DNA from: Chimonanthus salicifolius
Lineage: Eukaryota > Streptophyta > Magnoliopsida > Laurales > Calycanthaceae
Length of the DNA: 64,000 nt
Direction of reading: 5' to 3'
Assembly (NCBI GenBank): GCA_013350335.1
Contig: CM023542.1
Coordinates: forward strand, 10,885,045 to 10,949,044
In this document: positions 11,480 through 22,250 of the stretch, piece by piece
Layout of the letters: each line of letters begins with the position of its first letter
Numbering within the stretch: the first letter of the stretch is position 1
Program-made: the position numbers and the translations under genes
The notes under the pieces: model-generated
Databases searched by the model: none
What the model saw: the letters and a program-made list of their open reading frames with translations, nothing else
What the model was told of the DNA's origin: nothing

Positions 11480-11861
11480 GGGGGTTTCATCCTTGAGATG
11501 AAACCCTCCAACGGTTTTGGCTCTTGATTTTCCATCTAAGATGGGTAATTCCCATATTTCCAACGTGTAATGTATTTTTTTTTGAATTTGAGACCTTAGT
11601 GTAACCTCCACTCCTTAATACCTCCCTTGGGGGTTTCATCCTTGAGATGAAACTCCCAAGGTACCCAACGGCTTCCCAAAGTTTATCTTGCTGTATGCAT
11701 TCCTCCCGGCATCCATCTCTCATTACCGTTGCATGTGAGAGTTTCATATTGAGATGAAGCTCTCATAGGCTCCAACAGCTAGCCTTTGTTGACCTTGGTG
11801 TAACCGCCACTCTACATTCAAATCTTCATGTGGGGGTTTCATCTTAAAATGAAACTCCCAT
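11480..11861. repeat. Four GTTTCATC / GATGAAAC hairpins in T1 5' LTR
   Basis: Stem-loops at 11480-11508, 11626-11660, 11735-11766 and 11827-11861. Each has a GTTTCAT-type left arm, a short loop and an ATGAAAC or ATGAAGC right arm, with outer stem bases that differ between copies but still pair (CTTGGGGG with CTCCCAAG; CATGTGGGGG with CTCCCATG). The 3' LTR copy lacks this block. Confidence 0.85.
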
Positions 11862-12499
11862 GTGCTAAACCGTCCCTCCATTGGATGTCCCTTTGAAGAC
11901 CCATGCATGGAATAAACCCTCATGCCATTCCAATGTGCATAATATCTTGAATTTAAAACATAACCCCTCACCGTATGTAACTCCCATAAACGCCATTATC
12001 ATTCATCACTTATCTAGGAGTTACATGCATGGGATGACCTCTTCATGCAGCCAACGTTTTTTATTATTTGAAACTTGAAATCAACACACATAACTTTCAT
12101 CCACACACTTCACTCACTTAAACTTAATTTAACTCCCTCAACTCAACCCATTCATTTAATTCAACTCAACCATAAATTCAACTCCAACATTCAATTCAAC
12201 TTATCCAAACTCAATTATTTAATTAAACTTAACCCAATTAAGCTTGAGCTCACCCAATGGCCAATCATGTCCACCACGACCCATTGGGTCCCAATTGGGT
12301 CCTTTGACCCAATTAACCACCTTGACCCAATTAGATGCACATTACCCATTTACTTTAATTTGACCTTATAACATGTACATTGGGTCTTATTTGAACAATG
12401 GGCCCCACAATTTACTCATCTATAGTCATACCCTTTTAATTCATAATTTCAATGGCAATTTCATAAATATTGATATATTGCAAAATCTGGGGTATTACA

Positions 12500-13104
12500 T
12501 ATCCTCCAATGTTTGTATTGTTCGTTCTAACTGACCGTCGGTCTGTGGATGGAAAGTTGTGTTGTGTAACAAATTTTTCCCCGTAGCCGATTGTAAGCTC
12601 TGCCAACACCCTGCCAGTGAATCTGCCATCTTTATCGGATACAATAGTCTAGGATATACCATGTAGCCTGATGATGTCCCTGATATACCACGGTCCCAAA
12701 GTCTCAGACGAGTCTGTCATTTTGATATGGAGAAAATGTGCAGACTTGGTCAGACGGTCCACTATAACGTAGATTGCATCATTACCCTTCGAAGACCTTG
12801 GCAACCCTGTTACAAAGTCCATGGCAATGTGCTCCCACTTCCATTCGGGCACGGCTAGGGGTTTAAGCAGCCCTGGCGGCCTTTGATGTTCTGTCTTAAC
12901 TTGCTGACAAGTAAGGCAGTGAGAGACAAAGTCAGCCATGTCTCTTTTGACTCCATGCCACCAATAATGCATTTTCAGACCATGGTACATTTTGGTGCTA
13001 CCTGGATGGATGGAGAACTTTGATTGATGAGCTTCTGTCAACAACTATCTCCTACAGCCTCGAGGTACATAAGTCCTCCCTCGAAATAAGAGACCTTGTC
13101 CAGG
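12500..13104 (-). pseudogene. T2 integrase, N-terminal part, truncated by T1
   Basis: The frame from 13044 has the zinc finger ([20 protein letters not shown], then HCLTCQQVKTEH), KWEHIAMDFVTGLP with the first catalytic Asp, and ends at a stop near 12646. Beyond the stop IVSDKDGRFTG, with the second Asp, is still readable. A frameshift near 12560 follows, and the sequence ends at 12500 just past the place where the catalytic Glu segment would be. The GPY and chromodomain parts are missing. T1 inserted at this point. Confidence 0.87.
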
Positions 13105-14437
13105 TCATAATTCCCATTTTTGTATGACCTCTCCAGTCGACATCTTGGTCCATATTTCTGCCACTTCAGAATATGTCCGTTGTTCTTGTTCAATCTTGGA
13201 AACCATACTGAACTGTACCATCAGATTATACATGCTTCCACGATTTTTGATGTGTAAATTGAACTCTCGGATGGTAGTCAGCATTTCCCATTCTTTCATA
13301 ATCAGACTGGCCACAATTGCATGCGAAATGCGACTAAGGGCATCCACCACTTTGTTTGCCTTGCCAGGGTGATATCGCAGTGCAAATTCATAGTCTTGCA
13401 GGTACTCCATCCATCTACGCTGTCTCAAATTGAGCTCCTTTTGATCGAATAGATATTTTAAGCTCTTATGGTCTGAAAACACCTCAAATTTCTCAACATA
13501 TAGATAGTGTCTCCAGCTTTTGAGAGCGAAGACCATTGTAGCTAGTTCCAGATCATGAGTGTGATAGTTGCGTTCATGGATTTTCAGTTGCCTTGAAACA
13601 TATGCCACCACATGATGACTTTGAGTGAGAGAGCATCCAAGTCCTTCTCGTGAAGCATCACAGTATACTTCATATCCTTTACCTCTCTCCGGCAATATCA
13701 GAATGGGAGCGATGATAAGCTTCTGTTTCAGATCCTCAAACCTTCGATTGCACACGTCTGACCATTCAAATTTGACTCCTTTCTGAGTCAGTCGGGTGAG
13801 TGGAGACACAATCTTGGAGAAGTTCATAATAAATTTCTGATAGTAGTCAGCCAGTCTTAAAAAGCTACGAATTTCGGTCACATTCCTCAGAGCTTTCCAA
13901 TCTCTTACCGCTGCCACTTTAGTCGGGTCAACAGCTATTCTCCTACTGATATGACGTGCCCCAAGAAGTTGACCTCAGAAAGCCTAGAACTCGCACTTGC
14001 TTGATTTGCATATAACTGGTTATTCTTCAGTGTGTCCAGGACTATCCTCAAATGCTCAGCATGCTCCTCCTGACTGGTGGAATAAACCAGAATATCGTCA
14101 ATGAAGACAATTACAAACTTATCCAAATAAGGACGAAATATTCTATTCAACAGATCCATGAACACGGCTGGTGCATTGGTGAGTCCAAAAGGCATGACCA
14201 TATATTCGTACAATCCATACCGAGTTCTGAAGGCCGTCTTTTTATGTCCTCATCCCTGACACAGATTTGATGGGAGCCTGACATACGATCAATCTTGGAG
14301 AAATGGCTGGAGCCTCTGAGTTGATCGAACAGATCATCAATTCTGGGCAGAGGGTACTTATTCCTGGCAGTTAGCTGATTCAAATTCCTAAGATCCACAC
14401 ACATCCGAAGAGTATCATCTTTTTTCTTTACGAACAA
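13105..14437 (-). pseudogene. T2 reverse transcriptase and RNase H
   Basis: Three frames cover it. 14437-14147 carries [33 protein letters not shown] and [12 protein letters not shown]. 14213-13935 carries [16 protein letters not shown] and an intact [13 protein letters not shown] active site. 13917-13105 carries the connection and RNase [49 protein letters not shown], and a VVDALSR end. Frameshifts lie near 14230 and 13930, and a TGA replaces what reads as CGA in T1 at 13102-13104. The catalytic residues survive but the frame does not. Confidence 0.9.
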
Positions 14438-14449
14438 TACCGGTGCTCC

Positions 14450-15142
14450 CTAGGATGAGGTGCTGTGCCGTATGAATCCCAGTCTGAGCAACTCATCAAT
14501 TTGTTTCTTCAGCTCTGACATTTCTACAGGGACCATCCGGTAATGAGACAATGATAAAAGAGTAGTGCCAGGATAGAGCTTAATCTCGAAGTCAATCTCC
14601 CTTTTTGGAGGTAAACCAGGGAGTTCTGTTAGGAATACCCCTGCGTAGTCTTTCACTACAGTAGGTAGTTCAGCCACCTGCGTTTTGTCTAGTCTGATAC
14701 TGTTCAGCACGAGATGGTTCATTTCTTCATATAATCTCTTGGTCATAGGAATGTTCTGTCTGTTGGCATGTACTATAAATCGTTTTCCCTTGGGTGACAT
14801 GAATATCACTCTGCGAAGGTGACAGTCAATGTCGGCCTGAAAGGTAGCCAACCAGCCCATGCCAAATATGATGTCGTATTCTGTCATCTCCAGTACCAAA
14901 TAGTTGAATTTAAATCTAAACTCAGCAAGTTCAGTATCTACGGAGGTGCAGATTAGACCCAGTGATGTGTCTCTAACAGGGGATACAGTAGTGAGTGTAG
15001 TGGATAGTTGATGTACTAAGATACCAGTAGTAGTTATGAAGGTAGCAGATATAAAGGAGTGGGATGCTCCTGAATCAAATAACGCAATAGCATAAGAACT
15101 ACCAACTACTGCCATACCTTGAATCACCGAATGATCCACCAT
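14450..15142 (-). pseudogene. T2 aspartic protease and start of RT
   Basis: A 230-residue frame. ALFDSGASHSFISATF gives an intact D-S-G retropepsin site, YDIIFGMGWLATFQADIDC leads into the RT region, and [20 protein letters not shown] with [17 protein letters not shown] is the usual RT N-terminus. The frame stops at 14447-14449, where TAG stands for the Trp of the SSWGAP motif seen in T1, and continues in the same frame downstream. The protease would process gag-pol in the particle. Confidence 0.9.
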
Positions 15143-15218
15143 CTCTGGAGGAGGAGCTAAAGTATATAGCTGTTAAGATCCTGCCGAAATGGGTGCCCGT
15201 CTTGTCAAGTTGTGTGCC

Positions 15219-16235
15219 CTAGGATGCTTGCGATTGAGTTGGCCGAGCTGAGGGACGAAAAGAACCCCTGGAGTAAGAAGGTCTGCTGTCTTGGGGACAC
15301 TCCCTTTTGATATGGCCCTGCTGGCCACATTGATAACAGGTGATAACACCTCGAGGAGACTGAGAGACTGGTCCTAATGTGGAGGGCTGACTAAGACGAA
15401 AACCACTAGTGGAAACAGTGGAGGCTGAGGGTTTCCCAAAGTTGGGTCTGAATTTCTTGCGAGGGCGGAAATAATTTCCCTCGCTCTGGCTTCGTTTGTT
15501 CTCCACAAATCTGGCTGTCTCCATCAGCTCTTGTTCGGCTATGCTGGCTCGATTGACCACCTCTGCCAAAGTAGCTAATTTGAAAATAGTAACTTTGGCT
15601 CTGATACTAGGTCGCAGGCCTTGCTCAAACTTTCGGGTCTTCTTATATTTCGTATCCACCATGTATAGAGTATAGCATGATAGATGGAGGAATTCTTGAT
15701 AGTACTCTGCGACGATCATGGGGCCCTGGACCAAAGCTATGAATGCCTGTGTCTAGAGCTCCTTCTCCTCCTCTGGAAAGTAATGGTCCAGAAACATCCC
15801 AGCGAACTGGTCCCAAGTCATCTCTATTCCATCCACCGCTGGAGTCTACACTTGTTGATGCTCTATGACTTTCCACCATTTGCTTGCATTGCCTACCAGT
15901 TGTGAGGTATCCAACAGTATTCGATCATGTTCGTTGGTGATTTTAAGCTGCTTCAAGATCTTCGTGATATTCTCAATCCAATTCTCTGCTCCAGCGGGTC
16001 CCTCATTCCCTTTGAAATAAGGGGGACACTGTTGTTGGATATCTCTGACCATTGTTTGGTCCTAGGATTCATTGGAAGTAGTGCCTCCGTTGCCGTTCTG
16101 GTGTTGCTGTAGAATAGAGGTGATTACTGCCTGCACTAGGCTCTGCAGCTCGGGACGTACCTCAGGAATATTCACACTGTCCTCTCCCTCTTCTTAATTT
16201 GGGTTCTGTCGGGTATTTCTTTTTCGTGAAGGCAT
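15219..16235 (-). pseudogene. T2 gag with zinc knuckle
   Basis: Likely start at the ATG at 16235 (MPSRKRNTRQ). Three open pieces share one frame, separated by TAG or TAA stops near 16194, 16060 and 15843: RDIQQQCPPYFKGNEGPAGA and KWWKVIEHQQV (16052-15846), then MIVAEYYQEFLHLSCYTLYM (15734 onward), a basic linker with RPRKKFRPNFGK, and the CCHC knuckle CYQCGQQGHIKRECP. A frame change separates it from the protease frame. It forms the retrotransposon particle in intact relatives; here it is nonfunctional. Confidence 0.87.
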
Positions 16236-16731
16236 TTTCCTAAGTCATCGAAACAATGGTTGACTTAGTTTTCTCATAATGACTTGTGTTCAAATACTTT
16301 GAAGTTACACTTGATCAAATAATCATAGGGAGGAGAAAGGTTTGTTTAGTTCTCCTATATATCACTTTGTGTTCCTTAGTTGGGGAAATTGCCTAAGTAT
16401 GATATAATGTTCCTTATTTTGGGAAAATTTCCTAAGTATCATGTAGTGTTCGTTATTTTTGGGGAAATCATGTAATATTTCTTGTTCGGGGAAAGGACGA
16501 CCTATTTCGCTATGTTTGCTAAATCTACAATTTATAGTGATTGTCCTTCCCTTGCTGCTGTTTTTCTCATCAAAGGTTGTTCTCAGATTGAATGCTTACA
16601 ATCTGATTCTCATCAAAGTAAATTAATCCAGCCCCCGTGCAACGGACTCCGAGGAGTCGGTCAGTTGGGATTCTTATCTATCAGTGAGACATGATATCGT
16701 ATTAATCTTACTTTGAGACTCAACACTTCCG

Positions 16732-16750
16732 GTTTCACTCTGATATCAAC
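16732..16750 (-). other. T2 primer-binding site
   Basis: Minus strand next to the LTR end: GTTGATATCAGAGTG, a decayed form of TGGTATCAGAG (initiator Met-tRNA). Confidence 0.75.
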
Positions 16751-18301
16751 TGCAACGCCCCGCCCTTTTTCACTTACATAAATCAGAGTATATTCTTTTT
16801 TAATAAGTGAGAGAGGACGGGCCGTTACGACTCGAGTCAAGTCCGAGTTTCCAAAACCTGACCCTTGACTGACCACTATTACGTGTGCGTGGACTAAGTC
16901 CACTAAAACATTTACACACGCTTATCTTATTACTTGCGGAATAATTTATATGAATAAGATGTTATTCATTTTCTTAACATCATTAGGCAAGGAAAGCCAA
17001 TCAGCATAAAATTTCAATAAAACTTAAAGATTATCAAACCATAGCAAATAAGTTCTAAGGTGTCCCAAATAGTCTAAATTATTACAACCCAAAATGCAAG
17101 TCCTCCGAATACATCATTGAAATCAAAACTAAGCAATTTAAACTTCAATCTTCCAAGCTCCTATGCTTGGCTCCTTTCCGGTTCTACGCCCTTTTCCTTA
17201 GCATTTCCTGTTCCATCATCTACAGGGTAGAAGTAGGGCATTAGTCAACATGCCCAGTAGGTATTCCAATTAGGGTTATGGTACGCCTAGGAGTAATATT
17301 AGAATATCATAAATCAATGGTTTATACATCATTAATGGCATATTTCTGAAAACATCTTATAAGTAATAAAACAATGCATGATGTCCATATCATAATCATG
17401 CTAACATAAATGTCATATCATGGGTCTCAATGCCAAATTAAATCCCGCCCAGTGTCCATACCCAATCACATCATTAATCAATCAATGGTTTTCTTGGCCA
17501 ATTATGTTCACAGTATTTGAGGCGGCAACCACCAGGGCACTGTTTACCCATCCACAAATTAACCGGGATTACTGATGGAGTGTGGACTCCTCCCTCTGTG
17601 CAGGGTTTCGGGACTGACTTCCCAAGAGTTCTTTGGCCCAATTACGCCGTACTTTTTTATCCACCGGACGGTGCCAAATCTCAACAATTCATATAGCTTC
17701 ATATAAGCTAATCTCAAGCCCAAGTCATATCTGGACCGCTTAGAACTTGGCTTGTTGGTCATATGTGTTCCCTCCCATGCCATGCATGAGGTAATATAGG
17801 CAAAAATGCCATTTCATTTAAAATACATAATATCATTGAAAATCAACTCATAATCATATACAATTTATTTAGCCAATGCATTCATCATATTTTGAATAAA
17901 ACAAGTGTCATATTATACACCATAGTGTTCTCAATAAGATAAAAATCCTACCAATGTCCGGTATACTATCATTTCTTATCTTGCAAGGATAACGCTAAAG
18001 GTCGCGTGAAACGAATCGCAATCTCTTTGTGAACCTGTTTACCTCATCAAATTCAAACATGCATATTAGTTTGATTTTCCATTTTAATTTCATCATCCCT
18101 ATTTCCATCTAAGTTTCATGTTCATTTCTCAATCTAATAACCAAGTTAGTCATTTAACCTTTAAACATACATAGGTCCATAAAATTATCCATGGGGTTTG
18201 GCCATACAACATGGATGAATCCATTGTTCTTCCTTTTCATCTCTCTTCCATCCTACAAGATAGACAGAGGCTCTGGAGGAAAATCCAGGTAAAGCCTTCT
18301 A

Positions 18302-18783
18302 ATTCAGTTGACTAAATCACAACCAGATCCCATCTGTGTTTGGCCAATATACTTTCAGTTGACTAAATCATAAGATTCAGTTGGCTAAAACACAACTAGA
18401 TCCCATATGTGTTTGGCCAATATACTTTCAGTCGACTGAATCATAAGATTCAGTCAACTGAAACACAACCAGGTCCCATCTGTGTTTGGCCAGTATAATT
18501 TCAGTCGACTGAATCATAAGATTCAGTCGGCTGAAACACAACCAGATCCCATATGTGTTTGGCCAGTATACTTTCAGTCGACTGAATCATAACATTCAGT
18601 CAGCTGAAACACAACCAGATCCCATATGTGCTTGGCCAGTATACTTTCAGTCGACTGAAACATAAGATTCAGTCGACTGACTTTGGGTCAGACCCTTTGT
18701 GTGCTCGGCCAGTGCACTTTCAGTCGCTGAAACATAAGATTCAGTCAGCTGACTTTGGTCAGATCCTTTGTGTTTATATGCAC
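18302..18783. repeat. 73-bp tandem array of paired palindromes
   Basis: Monomers start at 18353, 18426, 18499, 18572, 18645 and 18718, mostly exactly 73 bp apart, with a shortened first copy at 18302. The best copies contain TTCAGTCGACTGAA (14-bp perfect palindrome), the spacer TCATAAGA, and TTCAGTCGGCTGAA or a variant, then a constant part with CCAGATCCCATATG and TTTGGCCAGTAT. The last two copies have a changed constant part (TTTGGGTCAGACC). Confidence 0.95.
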
Positions 18784-18998
18784 TGTAAGGCCTCTCTCCT
18801 TTTGCTGGACAGTGAGACTCCATTGTGCATAGAGTGGGTTTTTCATAATCCATCCAATCATAATATCATCATAGCATGGGTTCGGATTTAATGTTTTGGT
18901 TGTTTTGTTTCAACCCATAACCATCCTTTGGATGGATTTCCAACTCCATGGCCTTATAACATTTTTTGCCATTCATTCCAACCAATCATGAAACCCAT

Positions 18999-19024
18999 GG
19001 GTTCGGCCACACCATGGCCGAACC
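18999..19024. repeat. TTCGGCCA hairpin in T2 LTR
   Basis: GGTTCGGCCA, CACC loop, ATGGCCGAACC: the same hairpin that recurs in the T1 LTR and the foldback, here as a single clean copy (a worn copy lies near 18195). Confidence 0.85.
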
Positions 19025-19761
19025 TATGGTTTCCTTAGATTAATCCCCTATTTTATTAAGTCTAGACATACCTTCCTTTAATCTCCTTCTTTTCTTTTGG
19101 TCTTTCTCTTCTTCCTTAATTCTTCTTCTCCTTTCTTTGTTCTTCAAAGTCTTCAAGTGTATGGAGATAGAGATGGGAGAGAGAGGAGAGAGTGGAGAGA
19201 AAATCCTTGTCCAAGGGAGGAGGTCGTCCAAGGGGTTTGGAATGCCCTTTGGTTTCGGTTTTTATGTTAAAGCCTTAATCTCTTCCCTCCCTCTCATAAT
19301 GTCTTGGTTTAACCAAGGAGGCCCTTGGTTTCCCAGGTCACACATGGCACTTGGGTCCCACTTTGGCCATGTCACTTGGTGTGTCACCTCCACTTGTATG
19401 CCACCTCAATTCTACTTTCCACCTCACTTGATGAAGTGGCATCCTTGCTTAGTTGGCTTCCATGTGATGACATGAATGCCACATGGTAATGCCACATCAC
19501 TCACATGCCACCTCACTTGATGAGGTGGACTTTAATGCATTAAATGTACTAACTTCCCAATTCAACTAACTTAACTAAATTTACCCAATTATTTTTAAAT
19601 CAAGGTCACCCATGAACTATTGGGTCTTAATTGGGTAATTGACCCATTTCCTTGCCCATCTAATGTCCATTTCAAGTTTTTAATTTCAAATTCAATTAAA
19701 TTGCAATCCAAGTGGGCCCATCCAATAAATTTATAAGCTAAGGAAAATCCATGGTGTTACA

Positions 19762-21265
19762 CTTTAGGTGGTACCCACACCTTCGGATGACCATTCCTAG
19801 GCTTAGTTAAACAAATGGTAAAATCATAGAAAACCTAGAAAGGAAGCTTGGCAGTGAATTGGAAGCGAACTTGGAAATATGAATTAAGTTCACTGTCAGC
19901 TGGACAAGTCGTTCTCACCTACCCTTCGGTGGAAACAAGATCGACCTATCGTGTTCAAAGACTGGTCGGCCAGATTGACAAAGGTTCTGGAACATTGAAC
20001 TATCATTCTGGGTATGCCTCTGATCGACAGCCTCATATGCACCGACCCCTCGGTGATGAACTTAAACGACCCCTCAAGGTCAACGACTCATCGATGATAA
20101 CTTATGAGTTCTGGAACTTAGAACTCAAGTGGACTCTCGAGAAAACATACATCTTGCTAATTCAAGAGCGATCAAGAGTACCAAGACAGACCCCTCGGTA
20201 AAGGGTGAAATGTCGTTCTAGGCAGGACAAGTTTCGAGACATGAAACTCTGTCTGCATTGTGTTGCCCCAGATTGAGACCCCCGTATTGACCGACCTCTC
20301 AGTGCCATGACTGTCGACCGATCGGTGACACCGACCTGTCGACCTAGAATTAATCATGCCGTTGGGAGTGCATTTAATTGCAACGGTCGGGTGGTTGAAT
20401 GGTAATAAATATGAACGCCGACCCATCGGTGTCCCCGACCTGTCGGTACTGGACAGTTTGAAAAAAACTGTGTTAACTCCTCTCTAAATATGAGAGTTGT
20501 GTGATCATTTAACTATCTTCCATGAACTTAGAAAATTCACACACTCTATGGAACGATCAACTCTCTTGTACCTACACCGGAGAATCAAATACAACCAATC
20601 TATTGATTGAGTTAGTAAAAGAGAGAAAGAGAAGAAAAGAAAAGATACAAACTATGACATAATCAGCTTCCTAGTTACCCTGAAATTGTGATTGCTCAAT
20701 GACGTCGACAAGAAGGAGCGTCGGGATTAACTCAGGCACACATTGGGTGGATCTTTGAGAAGCACACATCTTCGAGAAAGAGCTACAAGGCAAGTGCTTC
20801 TTGGTTTTAATTTTGTCTTAAAACCTTTGTCCTGTGAAAATGGATTAAGGAGACTTGGCTCCGGAACCACTAGTAAAAATCTAGAGCGTAGTCTCTGGCA
20901 CACGTGGTGGGAGGAATTCTCAGCCAATTCAAATAGGTGGTGTTCCTATTTTACATGTGGTGGGTGACATTCCCAGCCGATTGAGTGAGGTTTAGGTAGT
21001 CCTAACAGTGGATATAGGTTGGCTAACCGAACCATTATATATCTTGTGTCGTTGTGCTTGTGGTGTTAGAGTTAATTTCTTGTGTTGATTGTTTAATCAC
21101 AATTGCTAACACACACACACACACACACTTGATTGTTATATCCGCTGCACTTAATTAATCAATTAAGTAATTTTTAAAAGGACCAACAATTTTTAGATTG
21201 ACCTATTCACACCCCCCCCCCCTTCTAGGGTCAATCGTGTTCTATCACCAAAGGGAGAACTTTCA
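19762..21265 (+). repeat. Copia S-A 5' LTR, 3' portion (SIRE/Maximus type)
   Basis: Begins at the T2 junction with CTTTAGGTGG, a sequence found mid-LTR in other Copia copies here (about 50105 and the complement at 63990). Ends CTAGGGTCAATCGTG...GAACTTTCA at 21265, the U5 end shared with the Copia LTRs at 46031 and 52170. It includes dyad motifs of the ACCGACC..TCGGTG type (20040-20460), a CA run (21111-21128) and an 11-C tract (21212-21222). No primer site follows, so the internal DNA is deleted just there. Confidence 0.8.
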
Positions 21266-22048
21266 GAATGGCCTTAATTTGGTCATTCTTGAGCTCGTTT
21301 GATACCTAAAATTTCATCAAATTCCTAATTCATTGATACCTCAAATATGCTCTATTCAATGTTGTTTTCAACCATCTAATTTTGAGTGAGCTTGGCTGGA
21401 TTTATGCCTAGTGCCACTAGGAGAGAGGACTTAAGAATTGGATCAGTTATGGGCTTTATGGAGCGGGAACGGATTTGAGTCTGGCCTGTTTAATGTATGG
21501 ACTTGGACTTATAGGCTTATCTAGGTCATTTGGACATGTTGTGTTATTGGACTCAGACTAACTAAGTGATCAGGTTTATTAGACGGAGTCCAATGATATT
21601 TACCTAAAGAAATTTAGGTCATGAAAGCGAATTCAATTTTATCAATGGTCTATTAGGCCCGATGCCTCCATCATCGATCGAATATAAATTATGTTCATTT
21701 TGAGCAGAAGTGTTCGGTCTGACTGATTATGGACTCAGTCCTCCGATCGAGGGAAGGTTTTGTAGTCATTCTTTCTGGGACTTCGGTTTCACCCGACGTA
21801 GGCCCGAGTCGCCCGACCATTCCAGTCATCCTAGATAGAGCCTTCGGTCGATTGGGAATTCGGAAGGTCCAAAACATGAAATGAAGCAACTTGAATAAGA
21901 ATATGCGACGATCATAGTCTTGTTTTTCCATTTGAGTATGTATATGTAATCAATGTAATATTTTTGTATTCAAATGTGATGTAATAAGGGTGGGCTTGTA
22001 ATTGGGTTAGCTTCTAGGTTTTGTCATGAAATTGACAAAGGGGGAGAT
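21266..22048 (+). mobile_element. Copia S-A internal remnant with polypurine tract
   Basis: About 780 bp between the S-A LTR pieces, without gag or pol. The right end, TTGTCATGAAATTGACAAAG then GGGGGAGA (22041-22048), is a polypurine tract of the form usual in SIRE-like elements. The small minus-strand ORF at 21695-21931 has no recognisable domain. Most of the internal region is deleted. Confidence 0.7.
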
Positions 22049-22223
22049 TGTTAGTTCCCCGGCTTTGCCGAATCCCTAAGTTTGTCAATTTCATGACTCG
22101 GGAAGAAGCACTTGCTAAAAGCTTGAAGACTCAAGGTGATCAAGATTGAAGATCATGCTCCACCGGATTAAAGCTCATCGTTATGGCAATCACAAAACAA
22201 GTAGTTGGCCATAGATGACTTTA
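22049..22223 (+). repeat. Copia S-A 3' LTR, first 175 bp
   Basis: Starts TGTTAGTTCCCCGGC directly after the purine tract and continues with GTCAATTTCATGACT, the LTR head also seen at 49932 and, inverted, at 30530. It breaks at GGCCATAGATGACTTTA, exactly the point at which T2 interrupts the 5' LTR. Confidence 0.8.
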
Positions 22224-22250
22224 TGTAACACCCCGTCCTTTTTCACTTGC
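22224..22250. repeat. Sliver of gypsy LTR end at the CTTTA site
   Basis: TGTAACACCCCGTCC followed by TTTTTCACTTGCAAG matches the inward-reading U5 end of T2 (TGCAACGCCCCGCCC then TTTTTCACTT) and stops after about 27 bp, where Copia gag-like sequence starts. CTTTA precedes it (22219-22223). Confidence 0.65.

Larger units (their letters stand above)
1..12499 (-). mobile_element. T1: Ty3/gypsy chromovirus (Tekay/Del type), decayed, 3' LTR cut by window edge
   Basis: Reading leftwards on the minus strand the order is 5' LTR (12499 to 6172), Met-tRNA primer site, gag, protease, RT, RNase H, integrase with a C-terminal chromodomain-like segment, purine tract, and 3' LTR (1145 to beyond base 1). 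Integrase after RNase H is the Ty3 order. The chromodomain-like tail and long LTRs point to the Tekay/Del chromovirus clade. All ORFs carry stops or frameshifts, the RT active-site Asp is changed, and the 5' LTR contains a nested foldback element. T1 sits inside the integrase of T2: T2 coding sequence resumes at 12500. The left insertion junction lies outside the window, so its target duplication cannot be confirmed; TATCC (12500-12504) would be the right copy. Confidence 0.9.
6172..12499 (-). repeat. T1 5' LTR, interrupted by a foldback element
   Basis: On the minus strand it runs from TGTAATACCC at 12499 to GGGTGTTACA at 6172, beside the primer site. Without the nested 2.6 kb (6447-9059) it is about 3.7 kb, long even for Tekay/Del. 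Near 9800-9300 (minus) it holds the conserved run GGTTTCCTACC, then a GGGC..GTTGATCTAACGCCC segment, a typical transcript-start/R region in this clade. It carries two series of hairpins and a 78-bp duplication (separate entries). No coding potential. Confidence 0.85.
12500..19761 (-). mobile_element. T2: second Tekay/Del-type chromovirus, cut by T1
   Basis: Minus-strand order: 5' LTR (19761-16751), primer site, gag, protease, RT, RNase H, then integrase to 12500, where T1's LTR begins. The rest of the integrase and the 3' LTR must lie left of the window, beyond T1. Its proteins closely resemble those of T1 but the LTR is different. Right of the LTR lies CTTTA (19762-19766), the likely target duplication, followed by Copia S-A LTR sequence. 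T2 is therefore older than T1 and younger than S-A. Confidence 0.88.
16751..19761 (-). repeat. T2 5' LTR (about 3.0 kb)
   Basis: Minus strand: starts TGTAACACCATGG at 19761, ends GGGCGGGGCGTTGCA at 16751. Its U5 end resembles that of T1 and of the foldback; the rest is largely different. It holds a 73-bp palindrome array (18302-18783) and one TTCGGCCA hairpin (18999-19024). The ORFs here are chance frames. Confidence 0.87.

Noticed and set aside
18302..18783. Regular spacing suggesting a CRISPR-like array
   Set aside because: The whole 73-bp unit repeats, there are no unique spacers, and the context is a plant LTR.
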